A program made the position numbers and the translations under genes. The notes beneath the pieces are model-generated. The model made no database searches, was not told where the DNA came from, and saw only the letters and a program-made list of their open reading frames with translations. This document shows, in pieces, positions 25,898 through 35,119 of a stretch of 64,000 nucleotides of DNA (position 1 is its first letter; every line of letters begins with the position of its first letter). The DNA comes from Mycobacterium sp. OTB74. GTDB lineage: Bacteria > Actinomycetota > Actinomycetes > Mycobacteriales > Mycobacteriaceae. The stretch covers positions 62,001-126,000 of the forward strand of contig NZ_JARXVD010000004.1 in the NCBI RefSeq assembly GCF_029892685.1. Direction: 5' to 3'.

Positions 25898-27361
25898 TCA
25901 GCCGCTGATCAGATCGGGTGCTTTCCACAGCGGGAACACCCGCTCCGGATCGCACACTTCTTCGACGATCCATTTGCACATCCGCCGCACCGGCTCCATG
26001 GCGTCCTGTGGGATGGTGAAGTTGACGCTCGCCGCAAACCCCAAGGAAGTGAGCCGCTGCGCACCGAATAGTGGAAGCCTATCCCGCAGTTGCAGTTTCA
26101 GAGATTCCGGGTAGATACCGATGGTTTGGGTGTAGGCATTGACGGCGTCGGTCACCTTCTCGATGGAGCCCACCGGAACGATATTGGCGACCCGGCCCGA
26201 CAAGAGTGTCGAGTACGGCACGGCTTCGTCGAGCTGCGAGACGACGATGGCACCCTCGGCCTGCTCGCCGCCGTAGACCCGGTACCAGTCATCGGTGAGC
26301 CGGGAACCCTCGATGTGCTCGAGCAGGGTGCGGTTGACCACCTTGGGTTTGGTGCTGATGAATTCCGGCAGTGACACCATGGCCTGGTACATCAACTCGC
26401 CCAGCTTGTTTGCCTTCTCCAAGCCCGCGTCGTCGGTTCCGCTGAGCACGTAGATCACTCGCGCGTTGACGCAGCCCTCCTGATTTCCTGCACCCACGTC
26501 GCAGGCGGCTCGCTGGGCCACCTCCTTCAGAGTGTCCTCGTCATCGAAGGCTTCCGGACCAATGATGGTGGCACTGCGCTTGGGATCGAGGGCTATCAAT
26601 TCCAGACCCGGCTGAATGTATTTGGTGACGTGCTTGACCGACGCCAGACCACCCCAGGCGACGATCTTCTCGACGTATTCGGGCTTGTAGAGCTGTGCTT
26701 CGACGGCTTCGTCGCCGCCTTTCCAGTAGGCGACCGCCAGGTGTTTGGTGACCGGGTGATCCGGAGCGATGTCGGCCAGGGTGCGGGCGATGGCCAACGC
26801 GGTCAGCGGATCGTTGGAGGGGGCCTTGATGATGGCGTCACTGCGGGTAATCGCGTTGCGCAGCACCGTGATACCGGCGACCAGCCCGCCGTTTCCCGCA
26901 GGCACGTGCAGGGTACGGGCGCCGAACGCACGAATCCGGATCTCCCGGCCGTCCAGAAGCTGTTGGGGCACCCAGCCTTCCAAGTAGTCGACCCCAACTT
27001 GCCTGTCCGCCAGCTCGCGCATCGAATTCCGGGTGAACATCGCCGGCAGCGCCACATATCCGGTACGCAGGATGGATTCGGCCATCGGGTTGGAGACCAG
27101 GCACGCCTGGAAGGCTTCCTGCATGTAGCCGTTGTGCTCGAACGCCAGCGCCTGCCCGAGTTCAGTCAGCACGTCGAGGATCTCGTCGAGAGACACCATG
27201 TACAGATCGGACATGTCCAACGGGTCAGCCAGCGGTAGCCGATGGGCGTGTTTCACCGGATCCGGCGCAGCGAAGCTGTGGTCGAGCCGAGTCGCGAACG
27301 GAACCAGATCGTCGGTGATCAACTCACCGCGCACAAACATCGGGACGGTGAACGTGCTCAT
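25898..27361 (-). CDS. luxC: LuxC-family acyl-CoA reductase
   Basis: The 487-residue protein matches the LuxC acyl-CoA reductase family (PF05893), an aldehyde-dehydrogenase-fold enzyme that reduces an activated acyl group to an aldehyde with NADPH. Visible signatures are FGARTLHVPAGNGGLVAGITV, IIKAPSNDPLTALAIARTL and the likely nucleophile Cys in GNQEGCVNARVIYV. Its start overlaps the luxE-like stop by 4 bases. The LuxC-LuxE pairing mirrors the fatty-acid reductase of lux operons, but no luciferase LuxAB pair is present. Confidence 0.85.
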   Translation of the reverse strand: MSTFTVPMFVRGELITDDLVPFATRLDHSFAAPDPVKHAHRLPLADPLDMSDLYMVSLDEILDVLTELGQALAFEHNGYMQEAFQACLVSNPMAESILRTGYVALPAMFTRNSMRELADRQVGVDYLEGWVPQQLLDGREIRIRAFGARTLHVPAGNGGLVAGITVLRNAITRSDAIIKAPSNDPLTALAIARTLADIAPDHPVTKHLAVAYWKGGDEAVEAQLYKPEYVEKIVAWGGLASVKHVTKYIQPGLELIALDPKRSATIIGPEAFDDEDTLKEVAQRAACDVGAGNQEGCVNARVIYVLSGTDDAGLEKANKLGELMYQAMVSLPEFISTKPKVVNRTLLEHIEGSRLTDDWYRVYGGEQAEGAIVVSQLDEAVPYSTLLSGRVANIVPVGSIEKVTDAVNAYTQTIGIYPESLKLQLRDRLPLFGAQRLTSLGFAASVNFTIPQDAMEPVRRMCKWIVEEVCDPERVFPLWKAPDLISG

Positions 27362-28809
27362 GCTGTACCTCTTCCGTTGATCCGCTCCGCAAGCTTCGCG
27401 GATGCTAAGAAGTCGATGGCCTCGTTCTGCACCTCATGCGTTGCCGCACAAGAGATCTTGTCGTCGTCACCGTCCTTCTTCTCGGAGAACCGCATGATCG
27501 AATGCTCCAGCGCGACAGTGGAGCGTCCACACGGGCACGGCGTCGCCCAGTTGATGGTGACCTCGTCGCCGGTAATCACCCCGCCCCAATGGCTCTGATT
27601 GATGACGTCGTAGACCGCGAACCGTCCGGTCTGCGTTCCGGTGCGTGGCATCGGCTCCGAGGTCTCCGGATCGAGGATGTACGGGATCACCCACGGCTGG
27701 ATGTGATATCGGCCCTCCTCGCAGGCGAAGTGGACGCCATTGTGTTCGGAGAACGAGTAGCCCTCCTGGATGCGCACGCCGCCATAGAACTCGCGGATGA
27801 CGTCCATGTATCCCTCGGGCAGCACCTGCCCCTTGGCGCCGCCTCCGGTCAGGATGGCGGAGTTCGGTGTGAAGTCCGCGCGGCCGCCCTCGGCCAGTCC
27901 GGCAGCGGCGAGGTTGTACATCAGGTTGTAGGTGTTGGTCATGAACACCCGCTTGCCGCGCAGTTCATTGGTCAGCCGCGCGATGAACTCCGGGACCTCG
28001 GTCATCTGGCGCATCTGCAAGGCCACGAACTCGTCCTTGCGGGCGGCCAGCTTCGGCGGCAGTTGCAGCCGGTCCAGCTCACCGCGAGAGGCGGCCAGGC
28101 GCATCTTGTTGGCCAGGAACATCAGGTCGGTGTCCATGGCACCGGAATACAGTGCGTGGAAACGGCCTTCGTCGCCGCCGGTGAACTCCCGCTTGATCCA
28201 CGGCACCATCCGGGTCATCCCGAACCGGCCCTCGCTGAAGTTCGGCCAGATCACATCGACCACCGGGTTCAGTTCGTCTTCGGTCGGTTCGGTGCCGAAG
28301 TGCTGGAAGACCATCATCTTCCAGATTCGCATGCCCTGCACCGTGATCGGCTCGTCCTTCGGGATGAAAGAGAACGTGCCAGTGGTCCCCGAAGATGTCA
28401 CCAGCTGCAGCGGCGTCTGCGCTTCGAGGCGCTCCAGCCACTCGTCAATCGACTCGCACCCCTGCGTGTCCACCCCGGACAGGTCGTAGGCGGTGAGCTT
28501 GCCCAGCCACTTGGTCATCAGGTCCCAGCGGTTGTTGTCAATCAACGCCGCCGGATAGGACTTGTACGCGGTGTGCGAGAACATCAGCGGCACCATGTCC
28601 TCGAACTTGTCAACGGACGTCACTCCGAGCCGGTCGGCGAGCTTGCGCACCATCTCGATCTGCTCACGATGCTCCCCGAAGCGCTCGATCATGGCCTGGC
28701 GCTGCATCTCCTCAAGTTCCTCACGGGGGACGCTGTGCATCTTCGTCACGGATTCTTCGAAGTAGTCCAGCGGCCGGTCCATGAAGGTCCGAAGTGCTGT
28801 GTCTGCCAT
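27358..28809 (-). CDS. luxE: LuxE-type acyl-protein synthetase (acyl-activating enzyme)
   Basis: The 483-residue ANL-like enzyme has the ATP-binding segment LVTSSGTTGTFSFIPKDEP, GGGAKGQVLPEGYMDVI, GYSFSEHNGVHFAC and ATPCPCGRSTVALE. This matches the LuxE/PaaK-like acyl-protein synthetase family. It would adenylate a carboxylic acid and pass the acyl group to LuxC for reduction to the aldehyde. It is first in the leftward operon and divergent from the P450 operon. The acyl substrate is not predictable. Confidence 0.84.
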   Translation of the reverse strand: MADTALRTFMDRPLDYFEESVTKMHSVPREELEEMQRQAMIERFGEHREQIEMVRKLADRLGVTSVDKFEDMVPLMFSHTAYKSYPAALIDNNRWDLMTKWLGKLTAYDLSGVDTQGCESIDEWLERLEAQTPLQLVTSSGTTGTFSFIPKDEPITVQGMRIWKMMVFQHFGTEPTEDELNPVVDVIWPNFSEGRFGMTRMVPWIKREFTGGDEGRFHALYSGAMDTDLMFLANKMRLAASRGELDRLQLPPKLAARKDEFVALQMRQMTEVPEFIARLTNELRGKRVFMTNTYNLMYNLAAAGLAEGGRADFTPNSAILTGGGAKGQVLPEGYMDVIREFYGGVRIQEGYSFSEHNGVHFACEEGRYHIQPWVIPYILDPETSEPMPRTGTQTGRFAVYDVINQSHWGGVITGDEVTINWATPCPCGRSTVALEHSIMRFSEKKDGDDDKISCAATHEVQNEAIDFLASAKLAERINGRGTA

Positions 28810-28844
28810 GCGTCATCTCCCTCGTCTGTTACTGATGATGCAGA

Positions 28845-28976
28845 TAAGAAACCATCGGTGTTTTAACCGTAGCGTGAATGTGACGCCAAGCACAAGGGGG
28901 TGATCAGGTGCCGGCTTCCAAAGCGGCTCTTGTGGCGCGGGCCACGTGCTGCTAAGAAAATCATTGTGGTTTTAAC
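28845..28976. promoter_or_regulatory. Divergent promoter region with a repeated 23-24-bp element
   Basis: Two similar elements in the same orientation lie in the 230-bp gap between the luxE-like and P450 genes. Copy 1 (28845-28867) runs from TAAGAAACCAT to GTTTTAAC. Copy 2 (28953-28976) runs from TAAGAAAATCAT to GGTTTTAAC. Their starts are 108 bp apart, one nearer each gene. They are probable regulator sites, possibly for the TetR protein of the operon. Confidence 0.45.
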
Positions 28977-29039
28977 GCATAAAGCTGGGCCACGGGAAGA
29001 TTCGGGCGCCACGCACCACATAGAAACGGGAGTTCGGCC

Positions 29040-30287
29040 ATGACCGCCAACATCATCGACGCGACAGCGGCCGACGGCCCGGGGATCCTCGCCGATCCGA
29101 CTGCCTACACCGATCCGCGCCGGCTCAAGACCGCTCTCGCCAGGCTGCGCGCGACCACGCCGGTGGCGCTGGTCGAGGCCCCCGACTACCGCCCGTTCTG
29201 GGCGATCACCAAACACGCCGACGTGCTCGAGGTCGAGCGAGCCAACGACGTATTCATCAACGGACCGCGGCCGGTACTGATGCGCGCAGAGCAGGAAGAG
29301 ATGCAGGCTGCGGCGGGCGTCGCCACGCTGATCCACATGGACGACCCGCGGCACCGGGACATCCGCGCTATCGGGGCCAACTGGTTCCGGCCCAAGGCCA
29401 TGCGTAAATTGGCTGATCGGGCCGCGGAATTGGCCAAGCGGTTCGTCGACGTCATGCTCGCCGAAGGACCCGAATGCGACTTCGTGCAGCAGGTAGCGGT
29501 GAACTACCCGCTGTACATGATCATGTCCCTGCTGGGCATCCCCGAATCCGACTTCAGCTTCATGCTGCGGCTCACCCAAGAGCTCGTCGGATCGGAGGAT
29601 TCCGAATTCCAGCGCAGCGCCACAGACGAAGAACAGATGACGGCGCTGCTGGAGATGTTCCAGTACTTCACCGCGTTGACGGCATCGCGCCGGGATAACC
29701 CAACCGAAGATCTGGCCTCGGCGATCGCGAACGCGACCATTGACGGCGAACCGATGTCCGACCTGGACACGGTGTCGTACTACCTCATTGTCGCCACAGC
29801 CGGTCACGACACCACAAGCGCTGTCATCTCCGGGGGCATGCAGGCACTCATGGAACACCCTCAGCAACGGCTCCGACTGAAGGCGGACATGGGCCTGATG
29901 CCCACGGCTGTCGAGGAGATGATTCGGTGGGTCACCCCGGTCACCGGGATGATGCGCACCGCGACCACCGACACCACTGTGCGCGGCGTGCCGATTGCCG
30001 CAGGAGAATCCGTTCTGCTGTCATATGTTTCGGCCAACCACGACGAAGAGGTGTTCACCGCACCGGACACCTTCGACGTTGGCCGCGACCCGAACAAACA
30101 CCTCTCATTCGGCCACGGCGTGCACTTCTGCCTCGGTGCAGCGCTGGCCCGGCTGGAGATCACCAGCTTCTTCTCCGAGTTGGTCCCGCGGCTGGAATCG
30201 ATCGAAGCGATGGGCTCGCCCGAGCTCACCGCGACCACGTTCGTCGGCGGCCTCAAACATCTGCCTATTCGTTACTCCTTGAAATGA
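29040..30287 (+). CDS. Cytochrome P450
   Basis: The 415-residue soluble bacterial P450 has the I-helix oxygen-activation motif ATAGHDTTS, the ExxR of the K helix in EEMIRWVTP, and the haem-thiolate loop LSFGHGVHFCLGAALARLE. It resembles the steroid- and terpenoid-hydroxylating CYP families of actinobacteria. GGGAG lies 8 bases before the ATG. No ferredoxin gene is adjacent, so it must use electron carriers encoded elsewhere. It overlaps the crotonase start by 4 bases. Confidence 0.92.
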   Translation: MTANIIDATAADGPGILADPTAYTDPRRLKTALARLRATTPVALVEAPDYRPFWAITKHADVLEVERANDVFINGPRPVLMRAEQEEMQAAAGVATLIHMDDPRHRDIRAIGANWFRPKAMRKLADRAAELAKRFVDVMLAEGPECDFVQQVAVNYPLYMIMSLLGIPESDFSFMLRLTQELVGSEDSEFQRSATDEEQMTALLEMFQYFTALTASRRDNPTEDLASAIANATIDGEPMSDLDTVSYYLIVATAGHDTTSAVISGGMQALMEHPQQRLRLKADMGLMPTAVEEMIRWVTPVTGMMRTATTDTTVRGVPIAAGESVLLSYVSANHDEEVFTAPDTFDVGRDPNKHLSFGHGVHFCLGAALARLEITSFFSELVPRLESIEAMGSPELTATTFVGGLKHLPIRYSLK

Positions 30288-31069
30288 GCACGCCGATGAC
30301 GGAGTGCCTGCGGGTCGAACAACACGGCGCGGTGCGGGTAGTGACCATCGACCGGCCAGAAGCCAAGAACGCCATGCACGGCCCATTGCGCAGCGCACTG
30401 CGTGTCGCGATGGCGGAAGCCGACCGCGACGACGCAGTAAAGGCGGTCGTATTGACCGGGACCGACCCCGTGTTCAGCGCCGGGGTGGATTTCAAACAAC
30501 TCGAACGGGGACCCGGCGAGACAGGCAGCCCGCTGGACCTCACCCCGGCCGGTGCGATACGGGCCGTGCGCAAACCCGTCATCGCTGCTGTCAACGGCGC
30601 CTGCGTATCTGGGGCACTGGAAGTCGCGTTGAGTAGCTCGTTCATCGTCGCTTCCGAACGCGCGCGCTTTGCCGATACCCATGCCCTTCTTGGGGTTGTT
30701 CCGACCTGGGGGCTGACCGCGCTGCTGCCCCGGGCGGTGGGAGTACGCAAAGCGCGGGAGATGTCAGTCACCGGCGCCTTTGTCGATGCGGCCGAAGCGC
30801 TGCGCATCGGTCTGGTCAACCACGTTGTGGACCATGACGAATTGCTGCCGTTCACCATTTCGCTTGCTCAACGGATACCGGCCAACAGCGCGGTCACCGA
30901 GACGCTCAGCCTCTACGACCGCGGACAGGATCTGACGTTGGCAGCGGCTCTATCGCTCGAAACCACCAGCAGTATCGGACGAAAGTACGACCTGGCGGCA
31001 TTCACCGCGGCAGGAAGCAAGACGGCGGCCAGCCAGCGGGAAACCAAGACACCGGAGGAGAATTCGTGA
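30284..31069 (+). CDS. Enoyl-CoA hydratase/isomerase-like (crotonase) protein
   Basis: The 261-residue crotonase-fold protein has TGTDPVFSAGVDFKQLE and an oxyanion-hole region NGACVSGALEVALSSSF. The first catalytic Glu position is kept (GALE). The second, normally in FGQPE, reads FADTH and so has His. This argues against a standard hydratase and for an isomerase, hydrolase or other crotonase chemistry. ATG 30284 is coupled to the P450 (ATGA); ATG 30296 is an alternative. Confidence 0.85.
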   Translation: MSTPMTECLRVEQHGAVRVVTIDRPEAKNAMHGPLRSALRVAMAEADRDDAVKAVVLTGTDPVFSAGVDFKQLERGPGETGSPLDLTPAGAIRAVRKPVIAAVNGACVSGALEVALSSSFIVASERARFADTHALLGVVPTWGLTALLPRAVGVRKAREMSVTGAFVDAAEALRIGLVNHVVDHDELLPFTISLAQRIPANSAVTETLSLYDRGQDLTLAAALSLETTSSIGRKYDLAAFTAAGSKTAASQRETKTPEENS

Positions 31070-31893
31070 CAACAGGACGCTTCGCCGGACGCCGAGCCGT
31101 GGTCACCGGCGCCAGTCGCGGGATCGGCGCCGGCATCGCTCAGCGCTTGGCTGCCGAGGGCGCCGACGTCGTGCTTGTGGCCCGCACGCTGGAGGCCACC
31201 GACGGTGTGACCGGCAGCCTTCGTGAAACCCAGGCGGTCTGCGACAAGTACGGAACCACAGTCGGGTCGGTGGTCGCCGACATCGCCGACGATGCCGAAC
31301 GCGCCCAGGTGATCCGGCAAGCTGTCGAGATTCTCGGCGGTCCGATAGACATCCTCGTCAACAACGCCGCCGCCTCGGCGTCCTACCCCATCACCGAAAT
31401 TACCGCGGCCCAACAGCGACTTGCCTACGCGTGCAACGTCATCGCGCCGCTGTGCCTGGCACACGATGTCATTCCAGGAATGCGCGAAGCGGGTGCCGGC
31501 TGGATCGTCAACCTGACCAGTGTCGGCGCCACCTTCATCGAAGGACCGCCGTTCTACCTGGGGCCGCAGGGCTCGCGGATGGAGGTCTATGGCGCTACCA
31601 AGGCCGCACTGAACCGCACCACCGCTGGACTGGCAGGCGATGTCTACGGTAGCGGTATTCGCGTCAATGCGGTCGGCCCGCGCATCGCGGTCATGAGCGA
31701 GGGCTTCGCCGAGCTCATGGGCGACTCGCTGCCCGCCGAGTTCTTCGAATCTGTGGAAGAAATCGTGGAAGCCGTTGTTGCGCTGTGTGATTGCGACACT
31801 GAAACCACCGGAAAGATGCTGTACAGCCTGGACCTCATCGAAAAATGGGGACTGGAAGTCCGCCGCCTGGACGGAACCACCCGCGAGTCATAA
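31066..31893 (+). CDS. SDR-family NAD(P)-dependent oxidoreductase
   Basis: The 275-residue SDR has VVTGASRGIGAGIAQRL, DILVNNAAASASYP, the catalytic Ser in VNLTSVGAT and Tyr/Lys in YGATKAALN. GTG 31066 overlaps the crotonase stop by 4 bases. It lies between a crotonase and a hydrolase, so it may oxidise a hydroxyl made by the P450 or hydratase step. Confidence 0.88.
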   Translation: MTTGRFAGRRAVVTGASRGIGAGIAQRLAAEGADVVLVARTLEATDGVTGSLRETQAVCDKYGTTVGSVVADIADDAERAQVIRQAVEILGGPIDILVNNAAASASYPITEITAAQQRLAYACNVIAPLCLAHDVIPGMREAGAGWIVNLTSVGATFIEGPPFYLGPQGSRMEVYGATKAALNRTTAGLAGDVYGSGIRVNAVGPRIAVMSEGFAELMGDSLPAEFFESVEEIVEAVVALCDCDTETTGKMLYSLDLIEKWGLEVRRLDGTTRES

Positions 31894-31917
31894 ATACCCC
31901 AATCGACAGGAGCTCGC

Positions 31918-32856
31918 ATGAACCTTCGCCGCCAGCTGTGCTTCGGCGTCGACGCACCAGAACAGGCGGCGTGGCCGCAATGGCATATCTCCGCATGGCT
32001 GACCATCCCCACCGAACTGCGACGAAACGAACTCCAGATCCTGGTTCACGGGGCGGGCTCTGATCACCGGTATTGGGACTGGCCGCTGGAAGCCGAGCGC
32101 TACTCGTACGTCGAATGGGCCGCGCAACGCGGCATCGCCACGCTCAACATCGACCGGATCGGCTGCGGACACAGTTCCTATCCTCCCGGCGCCGAGATCG
32201 ACGTCGCAGCGCACGTCCACACCCTCAGTCAGATCGTGCGGGATATCCGAGCCGGCCGATCTGGCATTCCGTCCATTGAACGTGTTGTCCTCGTTGGACA
32301 TTCGATGGGATCGGTGGTCTGCGGAGCTACCGCCGCGGTGTGTGCCGACGTGGACGCGGTGGTGCTCACCGGCTACCTTCCGGTCGACGGAACGCCGGCA
32401 ATGGGCGATGACTTGTTCGACTATGCCTTTGTGTCGGCTCTGGAGGGACTACCTCAGTTGCAGGGCATCGTGGATGACGAATACCTTGTTCCCCGAGCAG
32501 ATCTCGGAGTGGAACAGTTGCGGTACTGGGCAGCCCAGACCGATCCCGCTATGCCGGCATTCGATTCGTTGATCAAGGGAGCCGCCACCAAAGCCGAGCT
32601 TTCCGATGCGGCAGTGGCCGGTCCGGGTATTCGCGCCATAGCCACGCCTGCACTGGGCCTGATCGGCCAGCACGACGCGTTACTGATCGACCAGTCACTC
32701 GGCGAAACCGATACTCACGACACTGTCCGCCGCGTGGCACAAGGCATCGGACCAAACTTCGATTTCGCGGTGATTCCCGACGCCGGCCACATGCTCAATC
32801 TCCAACGCAATGCGCAAGATTGCTTCGTCGCGATGGATGACTGGCTGTCCCGATAA
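31918..32856 (+). CDS. Alpha/beta-hydrolase
   Basis: The 312-residue hydrolase has a nucleophile elbow GHSMGS, an oxyanion region LVHGAGSDHRYWDWP and a C-terminal catalytic His in PDAGHMLNL. AGGAG lies 6-7 bases before the ATG. It is the last gene of the P450-crotonase-SDR-hydrolase operon. It may hydrolyse an ester or thioester, a role analogous to LuxD in lux operons. No signal peptide is seen, so it should be cytoplasmic. Confidence 0.85.
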   Translation: MNLRRQLCFGVDAPEQAAWPQWHISAWLTIPTELRRNELQILVHGAGSDHRYWDWPLEAERYSYVEWAAQRGIATLNIDRIGCGHSSYPPGAEIDVAAHVHTLSQIVRDIRAGRSGIPSIERVVLVGHSMGSVVCGATAAVCADVDAVVLTGYLPVDGTPAMGDDLFDYAFVSALEGLPQLQGIVDDEYLVPRADLGVEQLRYWAAQTDPAMPAFDSLIKGAATKAELSDAAVAGPGIRAIATPALGLIGQHDALLIDQSLGETDTHDTVRRVAQGIGPNFDFAVIPDAGHMLNLQRNAQDCFVAMDDWLSR

Positions 32857-32878
32857 TCGCAGCCGCGACGGCCAGTTG

Positions 32879-33748
32879 CTAGCGCATCGTGTGCGCGAAC
32901 TGTCGATGGGGATGCACGCCGAAAAGCTCACGGTAAGAAGGCGGTTGGCGTCCCTCCTCGTCGACGATGTTGTACTGGCGGGCCATTTCGGCGCCAATCA
33001 GTGTCTGACCGCTGAGAGCCATTAGTTCAGGATCGTGGTACAGCGCCCAGATCACATGACCAGTCAATTCAGGGGTTTCCGCAGTGTCGAGGATGTGCCC
33101 GAACTTCTGTGGATTCGACGCGACAATGGACCGGACGCGGTCGGTCAGCAGAGATCCCATCCAGATCGATAATGCGGCGATGCCGAATTCTTTGAAGTCG
33201 TATGCCATGTCGGCGGCCATCTTGTCGACCGCGGCCTTCGGTACACCGTAGGCGGGGCCGAACGCGTAGTGCACCGCGCCTGAGGATGAAGTGAAAACCA
33301 CCAATCCATTTCTCTGTGGGAGCATCAGCGGTGCAGCCAGCACGGTGGCGACGTAGCTGCTGCGAACTCCGACGTCGAGGGTGTCCATGACGTTGAGGGG
33401 CTCTTCCCAGAATTTAGTGCGGCCCATCATCTCGTCGCGGATCACGGCCGCGTTGTTGACCAGGATATCGATGTGGCCCTGCTCTTTTCGGATCTGGTCG
33501 AACAACGCGCAGACCTGATCGTCATCGCTGTGATCGACGCGCACCGCGATGCCTCGGCCACCGGCGGCGGTGACCCGTTCGGCGGTCTCGTAGATGGTTC
33601 CGGGCAGCGCCGAGTCGCCAGGCTTCTCACTGCGCCCAGTCACGTAGACGCTGGCGCCGTGGCTACCCAGAGCGTGCGCTATCCCGGCCCCTGCTCCCCT
33701 ACTGGCCCCCGTGACCACCGCCACCAGAGGGATATTGGTCGCGCTCAT
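32879..33748 (-). CDS. SDR-family oxidoreductase
   Basis: The 289-residue SDR has VVTGASRGAGAGIAHAL, NNAAVIRDEMMG, the Ser motif FTSSSGAVHY and YGVPKAAVDKM. It is last in the leftward operon TauD-SDR-CMD-SDR. Its ATG overlaps the CMD stop by one base (TGATG). Confidence 0.88.
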   Translation of the reverse strand: MSATNIPLVAVVTGASRGAGAGIAHALGSHGASVYVTGRSEKPGDSALPGTIYETAERVTAAGGRGIAVRVDHSDDDQVCALFDQIRKEQGHIDILVNNAAVIRDEMMGRTKFWEEPLNVMDTLDVGVRSSYVATVLAAPLMLPQRNGLVVFTSSSGAVHYAFGPAYGVPKAAVDKMAADMAYDFKEFGIAALSIWMGSLLTDRVRSIVASNPQKFGHILDTAETPELTGHVIWALYHDPELMALSGQTLIGAEMARQYNIVDEEGRQPPSYRELFGVHPHRQFAHTMR

Positions 33749-34344
33749 CAGAACAGCTCGTCGTATCGGTCCATCAGGCCGGCGATGTCATCGTCAATGG
33801 TCAGTTGCAACGAGCCGAACATTCGTGCCAGTGCGTCATAGCCGCACACCGTGAAGATCAGGTCGAGCATCTGCTGGTTGTCCAGCTCTGTCGCCAGCGT
33901 CTGCCAGGTCGCCTCGGAGATCGCGCCCGGATCGATAAGCTCGTCGGTGGCGCGTAACATGGCGGCCTCCAATGGGTTCCAGAATGGTGCATCCGGACCG
34001 TAAGCGATCCGCCCGATCTCCTCGTCGGTCAATCCCGCGTCGCGCGCGACGAACAGATGTTGAGCCCACTCGTAGCCGCACTTGCGCACAGCTGCCACCC
34101 GCATGACTAGCAGTTCGCGGTGTCTCTCAGTGAGCGTCGTGCCGAGCAGCAGGTGGCCATTGAATGTGAAGTACGCCCGGGCCAACTCCGGATGGTGAGC
34201 CATGGCGCCCAGCACGTGCAGCGCTTTGGGTCGGTCGGTGGTGGGCAGCGGTTCGTGGCGGGGGTTGGGAGGACGCAGAGCAGACAGCGCCTCGCGCATC
34301 TCCGGTGGGAAATCGCGGGGTTTGAGAGGTTCGATGCGTGCCAT
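33748..34344 (-). CDS. Carboxymuconolactone decarboxylase-family protein
   Basis: The 198-residue CMD/AhpD-fold protein has LLVMRVAAVRKCGYEWAQH and DAGLTDEEIGRI. The C-x-x-E-W-x-x-H pattern is the CMD active-site arrangement, without the CxxC of AhpD peroxidases. Possible roles are decarboxylation or tautomerisation of a lactone, or a redox accessory function. ATG 34344 has GGAAGGA about 13 bases upstream and starts one base after the upstream SDR stop. Confidence 0.82.
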   Translation of the reverse strand: MARIEPLKPRDFPPEMREALSALRPPNPRHEPLPTTDRPKALHVLGAMAHHPELARAYFTFNGHLLLGTTLTERHRELLVMRVAAVRKCGYEWAQHLFVARDAGLTDEEIGRIAYGPDAPFWNPLEAAMLRATDELIDPGAISEATWQTLATELDNQQMLDLIFTVCGYDALARMFGSLQLTIDDDIAGLMDRYDELF

Positions 34345-34345
34345 G

Positions 34346-35119
34346 TCAGCCGATGGTCCTTCCGCCGTTGACGCCGATGATTTGTCCGGTGATGTAGCCC
34401 GCTTCATCGCGGACCAGGTACGCGCACGCGGCGGCGATGTCCTCGGGTCGGCCTACCCGCCGCACCGGTGTGGTCGCCGCCGTCGCCTCGACACCAGGGC
34501 CGAGCAGTCCCCGTTCCTCGGTGCGGCGCAGCATCGGGGTGTCGATGAAGCCCGGAGGGATTGTATTGACCGTGATTCCGCGCGGGCCGAGTTCTTGAGC
34601 GAGCGCTTTGGTGAATCCGACGACTCCGGCCTTGGCCGCCGAATAGTGGGTCATTCGCGGGTTACCGGTCTGTGCGCTAGAAGACGAAATGTTGACGATG
34701 CGGCCCCAATTGGCGTCGATCATGTGGGGCACGACCGCCTGACAGCAGTCGAAAGTTCCAGTCAGGTTGACGGCCAGGATCTTTCGCCAGCTTTCGGCGC
34801 TGATGTGGAGGAACTTCTCGAAGCCGTCCAGCCCTGCGCTGTTGACCAAGATCGTTGGTGGTCCAAGGGTCTCAACCACGTCGGCCACGGCGCTGTCGAT
34901 ACGGGCGCGGTCAGTGACGTCGACTGGTAGGCCGAGTGCGCGCCCACCGTCGGCCTTGATCGCGTCTGCAGCGACCGCGGCAGCCTTCCCGTCGAGATCG
35001 AAGATCGCCACCGCCGCGCCTTCGGCCGAAAGTCGTTGCGCGATGGCCAATCCGATACCGGATGCTCCGCCGGTCACGATGGCTGTAGGTGCAACCGGCC
35101 ATGCCGGTAGTGCGCTCAC
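34346..35119 (-). CDS. SDR-family oxidoreductase (FabG-like)
   Basis: The 257-residue SDR has IVTGGASGIGLAIAQRL, NSAGLDGFEKF, the Ser motif NISSSSAQTG, YSAAKAGVVGFTKALAQEL and the C-terminal GYITGQIIGVNGG typical of FabG-like dehydrogenases. GTG 35119 overlaps the TauD stop by 4 bases. Upstream in-frame codons encode no conserved sequence. Confidence 0.88.
   Translation of the reverse strand: MSALPAWPVAPTAIVTGGASGIGLAIAQRLSAEGAAVAIFDLDGKAAAVAADAIKADGGRALGLPVDVTDRARIDSAVADVVETLGPPTILVNSAGLDGFEKFLHISAESWRKILAVNLTGTFDCCQAVVPHMIDANWGRIVNISSSSAQTGNPRMTHYSAAKAGVVGFTKALAQELGPRGITVNTIPPGFIDTPMLRRTEERGLLGPGVEATAATTPVRRVGRPEDIAAACAYLVRDEAGYITGQIIGVNGGRTIG

Noticed and set aside
22310..28809. Bioluminescence operon
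   Set aside because: luxC- and luxE-like genes are present, but no LuxA/LuxB pair is; the LLM proteins resemble F420-dependent enzymes.
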